A stretch of DNA of 10,905 bases, taken from assembly GCA_937995275.1 (NCBI GenBank), contig CALKKN010000102.1, forward strand, positions 1-10,905. The letters are read 5' to 3'. This DNA comes from an uncultured Lysobacterales bacterium (GTDB taxonomy: Bacteria > Pseudomonadota > Gammaproteobacteria > Xanthomonadales > SZUA-36). The position numbers were made by a program, and so were the translations under genes. The notes under the pieces are model-generated. The model had not been told where the DNA came from. It did no database searches and was given only the letters and a program-made list of their open reading frames with translations. Shown here in pieces: positions 7,255 through 10,905 of this stretch; position 1 is the first letter of the stretch, and each line of letters opens with the position of its first letter.

Positions 7255-7767
7255 TTACCCGACGTTCGCCATGATTTCGTCGACGGACTTGCCACGCTTT
7301 GCAGCGACCGTTTCCGGGCTCTGCATGGCCTGCAACCCCTTGATCGTCGCCCGCACCAGGTTAATGGGGTTGTTCGAACCCACGCTCTTGGCCAGCACGT
7401 TGCGTACCCCGACGGTTTCCAGCACGGCACGCATGGCGCCGCCAGCGATGACGCCGGTACCCTCGGATGCGGGCTGCATGTAAACACGCGATCCCGCATG
7501 GCTGCTCTTGACCGCATGCCACAGGGTGCCGTCGCGCAGCGAGATGGTCGTCATGTTGCGGCGCGCTTTCTCCATCGACTTCTGGATGGCCACGGGTACT
7601 TCCCTGGCCTTGCCATAACCGAACCCGATCTTGCCGTTGCCGTCGCCGACCACGCTGAGCGCGGTAAAGCCGAAAATCCGGCCGCCCTTGACCACCTTGG
7701 CCACGCGGTTGACGGCAACCAATTTTTCAAGCAGGCCGTCGCCTGTGTCTCTGTCCATATTCGCCAT
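7255..7767 (-). CDS. rpsE: 30S ribosomal protein S5
   Basis: S5 lies at the 30S body-head junction beside S4 and S8 and affects decoding accuracy and mRNA unwinding. The 170 residues compare with 167 in E. coli. The N-terminal RNA-binding domain shows [20 protein letters not shown] followed by [13 protein letters not shown] (26-58). The C-terminal domain shows [21 protein letters not shown] (97-117) and [18 protein letters not shown] second in-frame Met at residue 4 is a possible start, but the first ATG gives the family length. It follows rplR by 46 bases with a modest AGGT site. Confidence 0.97.
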   Translation of the reverse strand: MANMDRDTGDGLLEKLVAVNRVAKVVKGGRIFGFTALSVVGDGNGKIGFGYGKAREVPVAIQKSMEKARRNMTTISLRDGTLWHAVKSSHAGSRVYMQPASEGTGVIAGGAMRAVLETVGVRNVLAKSVGSNNPINLVRATIKGLQAMQSPETVAAKRGKSVDEIMANVG

Positions 7768-7813
7768 TTTGATTACCTGTTACTTGGGCTTGTTAACACT
7801 GTCCGGGCGGAGC

Positions 7814-8170
7814 CTAGAAGCTCAGACCGACTTCGCGCGCCGCGTCTGCAAGTTCTTTCACGCGGCCGTGATAACGGTAGCCCGACCGGTCGAAAGCCAC
7901 TTCCTTGATCCCGGCGTCAACCGCCTTCTGGGCGATCGCCTTGCCCACGGCAGCCGCCGCCTCCTTATTCGAAGTGCTCTTCAGCCCCGCCTTCAGGTCC
8001 TTCTGGACCGTTGATGCGGCGGCCACCACGGTACCGTCTTCCGCATTGATGATCTGGGCATAGATATGCCGTCCGCTGCGAAACACGGTCAAACGCGGCC
8101 GGCCAAGACGGCGGATGTGGGCGCGAGCCTTGCGGGCCCGACGCAGACGGGCTTCTCTTTTCAGTTCCAT
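7814..8170 (-). CDS. rplR: 50S ribosomal protein L18
   Basis: L18 binds 5S rRNA with L5 and L25 and brings it to the central protuberance. The 118 residues match E. coli (117). A basic N-terminus ([20 protein letters not shown]) is followed by [21 protein letters not shown] (34-54), [16 protein letters not shown] and the C-terminal signature [26 protein letters not shown]. The gene follows rplF by 18 bases, with GCGAGG about 9 bases before the ATG. Confidence 0.98.
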   Translation of the reverse strand: MELKREARLRRARKARAHIRRLGRPRLTVFRSGRHIYAQIINAEDGTVVAAASTVQKDLKAGLKSTSNKEAAAAVGKAIAQKAVDAGIKEVAFDRSGYRYHGRVKELADAAREVGLSF

Positions 8171-8188
8171 TTCAACTACCTCGCCTCA

Positions 8189-8716
8189 TCAAGCCTTCTT
8201 GGCTTCCTTACGAACCACGCGCTCGTCCGAATACCGAACGCCCTTGCCCTTGTACGGTTCGGGCGGGCGGAATGCCCGGATTTCCGACGCGACCTGGCCC
8301 ACTTTCTGTTTGTCGCAGCCTTTGACCACGATCTCGGTCTGGCTCGGGACTTCGATGGTGATGCCGTCCGGCGCCTGGTATTCGATCGGGTGCGAATAGC
8401 CCAGCGCGAGGTTCAGCGTCTTACCCTGCGACTGCGCCCGATAGCCCACGCCGACCAGCGAGAGCTTCTTCTCGAAACCGTCCGACACACCCAACACCAT
8501 GTTGTTGATCAGCGAGCGGAACGTGCCCGCCATCGGGGTGTCCGCCGCGGTCGCGGGTTTCACCGCGTACCTGCTCTCCTGCTTCTCGACCGAGACGCCG
8601 GGATGCAACCGGAGTTCCAGGTTGCCCTTGGGTCCCTTGACCTTCACCTCGTTGCCCTTGATGTCGATCTCGACACCGGAGGGCAGTTCGATCGGCGCTT
8701 TCGCTATGCGTGACAT
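8189..8716 (-). CDS. rplF: 50S ribosomal protein L6
   Basis: L6 sits near the sarcin-ricin loop and the factor-binding region of the 50S. The 175 residues (177 in E. coli) contain two L6 repeats, about 10-82 and 90-165. It starts MSRIAKAPIELPSGVEI, has NNMVLGVSDGFEKKLSLVGV at 71-90 and the C-terminal signature RPPEPYKGKGVRYSDE at 150-165. GGGAGA precedes the ATG at normal distance. The gap after rpsH is 25 bases. Confidence 0.98.
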   Translation of the reverse strand: MSRIAKAPIELPSGVEIDIKGNEVKVKGPKGNLELRLHPGVSVEKQESRYAVKPATAADTPMAGTFRSLINNMVLGVSDGFEKKLSLVGVGYRAQSQGKTLNLALGYSHPIEYQAPDGITIEVPSQTEIVVKGCDKQKVGQVASEIRAFRPPEPYKGKGVRYSDERVVRKEAKKA

Positions 8717-8741
8717 GTCTTTCTCCCAAACGCCTGCTGCA

Positions 8742-9137
8742 TCACGTCACGATGCACAGGATTTCCCCGCCCTCGCCGGCGGCGCGAGCGGCAGCATCCG
8801 TCATGATGCCCTTGGACGTGCTGACCACGGCTATGCCGAGGCCGTTCTGGATCTTGGGCAGGTCGTCCTTGCCGCGGTACTGCCGCAGACCGGGCCGGCT
8901 GGCCCGTTTCATGGTCTCGATGACTCCCTGCCCCTGCTGGTACTTCAGGGTGATCTCGAGACCCGGCTTGCCATCGATCTCGGTGTCGCGAAAGTCACTG
9001 ATATAACCTTCGTCCTTCAGGACACTGGCGATACCCGTCTTGACCTTGGATGCCGGAATGACGACTTTCGTTTTCTGCACTGCCTGGGCGTTGCGAATAC
9101 GCGTCAGCAGGTCCGAAATGGGGTCGCTCATGCTCAT
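8742..9137 (-). CDS. rpsH: 30S ribosomal protein S8
   Basis: S8 binds the 16S central domain (helix 21) and in E. coli represses spc-operon translation. The frame is open for a further 54 codons upstream to 9299, but this extension overlaps rpsN in another frame. The conserved start is [18 protein letters not shown] at 9137, with AGAGGAA about 7 bases upstream. That start gives 131 residues, close to E. coli (130). The family signature [18 protein letters not shown] lies at 101-118 and the protein ends GGEILCIVT. It follows rpsN by 13 bases. Confidence 0.98.
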   Translation of the reverse strand: MSMSDPISDLLTRIRNAQAVQKTKVVIPASKVKTGIASVLKDEGYISDFRDTEIDGKPGLEITLKYQQGQGVIETMKRASRPGLRQYRGKDDLPKIQNGLGIAVVSTSKGIMTDAAARAAGEGGEILCIVT

Positions 9138-9150
9138 CTTGGATTCCTCT

Positions 9151-9456
9151 TTACCAGCTGGCTTTACGCAGGCCAGGCACATCGCCGCGCATCGCGGCTT
9201 CACGCAATTTGTTCCGGCCCAGGCCAAACTTGCGGTAGAAACCGCGCGGACGGCCAGAAATGGCGCAGCGGTTGCGCTGCCGCACCGGGCTCGAATCACG
9301 CGGCAGCTTCTGCAGTTGGAACATCGCCTCCTGCCGCTCTTCGAAACCGACCTCGGGATTGGAGATGATCGCCTTGAGCGCGGCGCGTTTTTTGGTGTAC
9401 TTGGCCACCAGCTTGGCGCGACGCTTCTCGCGGTTGACCATGGATACTTTTGCCAT
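9151..9456 (-). CDS. rpsN: 30S ribosomal protein S14, zinc-free form
   Basis: S14 is a 30S head protein. The 101 residues are the long form typical of Proteobacteria. It has [14 protein letters not shown] at 51-64, [24 protein letters not shown] at 66-89 and ends GLRKASW. Only one Cys (64) is present, so the two CxxC pairs of the short zinc-binding S14 are absent. AAAGGAA lies about 6 bases before the ATG; the gap after rplE is 28 bases. Gene order rplE-rpsN-rpsH is standard. Confidence 0.98.
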   Translation of the reverse strand: MAKVSMVNREKRRAKLVAKYTKKRAALKAIISNPEVGFEERQEAMFQLQKLPRDSSPVRQRNRCAISGRPRGFYRKFGLGRNKLREAAMRGDVPGLRKASW

Positions 9457-9484
9457 CGTGATTCCTTTGTCTGCTAACCCGGTG

Positions 9485-10027
9485 TTACCGGTCCCTGAAC
9501 GGGAAGTTGAAGGCCTGCAACAGGGCCAGCGCCTCCGCGTCGTTCTTGGCGGTGGTTGTAATGGTGATGTCCATGCCGCGGATGGCGTCGATTTGATCGT
9601 AATCGATCTCCGGGAACATGATCTGTTCCTTCACGCCCATGCTGAAGTTGCCGCGGCCGTCGAACGACTTGCGGCTCAGCCCGCGGAAATCGCGGATACG
9701 CGGAATTGCGACGTTCACCAGCCGGTCCAGGAATTCGTACATCCGCTCACGGCGCAGCGTGACCTTGCAGCCAACCGGCCAGCCGTCGCGAATCTTGAAG
9801 CTGGCCACGGACCTGCGTGCATTGGTCACGATCGGCTTCTGGCCGGCGATCGCGATCATGTCGCCCACCGCGCGGTCCATCACCTTCTTGTCGCCCACGG
9901 CTTCGCCCACGCCCATGTTGAGCGTGACCTTCGTCACCCGCGGCACTTCCATGATGTTGCTGTAGCTGAATTTCTCCTGCAGCTGGGGCACCACGGTCTC
10001 TCTGTAATAGTCCTGTAGTCTCGACAT
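9485..10027 (-). CDS. rplE: 50S ribosomal protein L5
   Basis: L5 binds 5S rRNA in the central protuberance and contacts S13 in the B1b bridge. The 180 residues match E. coli (179). It starts [20 protein letters not shown], then [17 protein letters not shown] (28-44), [20 protein letters not shown] (77-96) and [19 protein letters not shown] (114-132). The stop of rplX (TGA) is part of the GAGGA ribosome site, 7 bases before the ATG, so the two are closely coupled. In E. coli the S8 repressor site lies at this junction; I could not identify a clear equivalent by eye. Confidence 0.98.
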   Translation of the reverse strand: MSRLQDYYRETVVPQLQEKFSYSNIMEVPRVTKVTLNMGVGEAVGDKKVMDRAVGDMIAIAGQKPIVTNARRSVASFKIRDGWPVGCKVTLRRERMYEFLDRLVNVAIPRIRDFRGLSRKSFDGRGNFSMGVKEQIMFPEIDYDQIDAIRGMDITITTTAKNDAEALALLQAFNFPFRDR

Positions 10028-10037
10028 CGGACGATCC

Positions 10038-10352
10038 TCAAATATCCACGGCTTCGCCGGTGGCCTTGAATATGCGCACCTTGCGGCCGTCGGTCAGGGT
10101 CTTGACGGACACGCGGTCGCCCTTGCCGGTGCCCGGGTTGTACAGCATGACGTTGGAATTGTGGATCGGCGCTTCCTTTTCCACGATTCCGCCGCCCCGG
10201 TTCATCGCCGGATTGGGCTTCTGGTGCTTTTTCACCATGTTCACGTTCTCGACCACCAGCCTGTCGCCATCGACGTGGAGCACGTGCCCACGCAGGCCCT
10301 TGCTGCGGCCGGCGATCACGACGACTTCGTCGCCTTTGCGAATTCGCTTCAT
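10038..10352 (-). CDS. rplX: 50S ribosomal protein L24
   Basis: L24 is an assembly-initiating 50S protein at the 5' end of 23S rRNA near the tunnel exit. The 104 residues equal the family length. A KOW motif occupies about 4-30 ([19 protein letters not shown], then HVLHVDGD). [14 protein letters not shown] follows at 34-47 and [14 protein letters not shown] at 68-81. It is 14 bases after rplN, with AGGAA and AGAGAG purine runs before the ATG. Confidence 0.98.
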   Translation of the reverse strand: MKRIRKGDEVVVIAGRSKGLRGHVLHVDGDRLVVENVNMVKKHQKPNPAMNRGGGIVEKEAPIHNSNVMLYNPGTGKGDRVSVKTLTDGRKVRIFKATGEAVDI

Positions 10353-10366
10353 CTCTCTGGTTCCTG

Positions 10367-10735
10367 TTACAGCACTTCGGGCGCCAGCGAGATGATCTTC
10401 ATGAACTTCTCGGAGCGCAGTTCACGGGTCACCGGCCCGAATATTCGGGTGCCGATCGGCTCGTGCTTGTTGTCCAGCAAAACCGCCGCATTGCCGTCAA
10501 AGCGGATCAGCGAGCCGTCACCGCGACGCACGCCGGACCGCGTCCGCACGACGACGGCGTTATAGATTTCGCCCTTCTTGACCTTGCCCCGCGGAATCGC
10601 TTCCTTGACCGTCACCTTGATGACGTCGCCAATGCGCGCATAGCGGCGCTTCGACCCGCCCAGCACCTTGATGCACTGGATCCGGCGCGCGCCGCTGTTG
10701 TCCGCGGCTGAGAGCATACTTTGCATCTGGATCAT
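10367..10735 (-). CDS. rplN: 50S ribosomal protein L14
   Basis: L14 lies at the 50S interface and forms bridges to 16S rRNA helix 14. The 122 residues are one fewer than in E. coli, the difference falling in the loop DNKHEPIG (88-95). Conserved stretches are [20 protein letters not shown] (7-26), [12 protein letters not shown] (44-55), [20 protein letters not shown] (68-87) and [20 protein letters not shown] (98-117). AAAGGAA precedes the ATG by about 8 bases. In E. coli this gene opens the spc operon behind its own promoter; here it is only 41 bases after rpsQ. Confidence 0.98.
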   Translation of the reverse strand: MIQMQSMLSAADNSGARRIQCIKVLGGSKRRYARIGDVIKVTVKEAIPRGKVKKGEIYNAVVVRTRSGVRRGDGSLIRFDGNAAVLLDNKHEPIGTRIFGPVTRELRSEKFMKIISLAPEVL

Positions 10736-10776
10736 CGTTGATTTCCTTTACGACGCTCGTCTACCTGGTAGCTGCC

Positions 10777-10905
10777 TTAGACGGCGCGCTCCATAATCTC
10801 GACCACCCGCCAACTCTTCGTCTTCGACAGCGGACGGCATTCCGAAATACGTACCAGGTCGCCCTCGGTACAGCTGTTGTCCTCATCGTGCGCGTGGACC
10901 TTGGT
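10777..10905 (-). CDS. rpsQ: 30S ribosomal protein S17, C-terminal part (start outside window)
   Basis: Only the last 42 residues are present. They read [20 protein letters not shown], then [22 protein letters not shown]. The [12 protein letters not shown] core is the S17 C-terminal signature. S17 is a primary 16S rRNA binder of the 30S 5' domain and the last gene of the S10 operon. The TAA lies at 10777-10779, and the frame runs off the right edge. Confidence 0.96.
   Translation of the reverse strand, partial: TKVHAHDEDNSCTEGDLVRISECRPLSKTKSWRVVEIMERAV

Noticed and set aside
9138..9299. N-terminal extension of rpsH to an upstream ATG at 9299
   Set aside because: The extra 54 residues overlap rpsN out of frame and are absent from S8; AGAGGAA is placed for the ATG at 9137.
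1..10905. CRISPR arrays, tRNA/rRNA genes, insertion sequences, or a novel defence or mobile system
   Set aside because: I saw no regular repeats, no tRNA-like cloverleaf, no transposase or integrase and no terminal repeats. Nearly all the sequence is explained by a standard ribosomal-protein cluster.

Overview
The window is the gene-dense end of a bacterial ribosomal-protein cluster, followed by a short stretch of unrelated genes. The sequence is GC-rich. On the minus strand, reading from the right edge, the order is rpsQ (C-terminal end only), rplN, rplX, rplE, rpsN, rpsH, rplF, rplR, rpsE, rpmD, rplO, secY, rpmJ, rpsM, rpsK, rpsD, rpoA, rplQ. This is the tail of the S10 operon followed by complete spc and alpha operons. 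With rpmJ directly after secY, and neither adk nor infA between secY and rpsM, the order fits Gammaproteobacteria, and the protein sequences closely resemble their Escherichia coli counterparts. I cannot assign an order or family from sequence alone.

Layout: 2-808 (+) is the C-terminal third or so of the ferrous iron transporter FeoB, cut by the left edge. 908-1411 (-) is an unrecognised 167-residue Cys/His-rich protein, convergent with feoB. 1412-1613 is a divergent intergenic region with a 9-bp inverted repeat. 1614-2015 (+) is an unrecognised 133-residue protein with a signal peptide, convergent with rplQ. 2031-2055 is a strong intrinsic terminator closing the ribosomal operon. 2085-10905 (-) is the ribosomal/secretion/transcription cluster. 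No gap between genes exceeds 300 bases.

The cluster makes 30S proteins (S17, S14, S8, S5, S13, S11, S4), 50S proteins (L14, L24, L5, L6, L18, L30, L15, L36, L17), the translocon pore SecY and the RNA polymerase alpha subunit. Spacing is tight: gaps run from a 1-base overlap (rplO/secY) to 109 bases (rpmJ/rpsM). Two departures from the E. coli layout stand out. The rpsQ-rplN gap is only 41 bases, leaving little room for a separate spc promoter. The rpmJ-rpsM gap carries a perfect TATAAT on the coding strand, close to rpsM.

I found no mobile element, CRISPR array, tRNA or rRNA, and no new multi-gene system. The only unexplained material is the two small hypothetical genes between feoB and the ribosomal cluster, and their shared upstream region.
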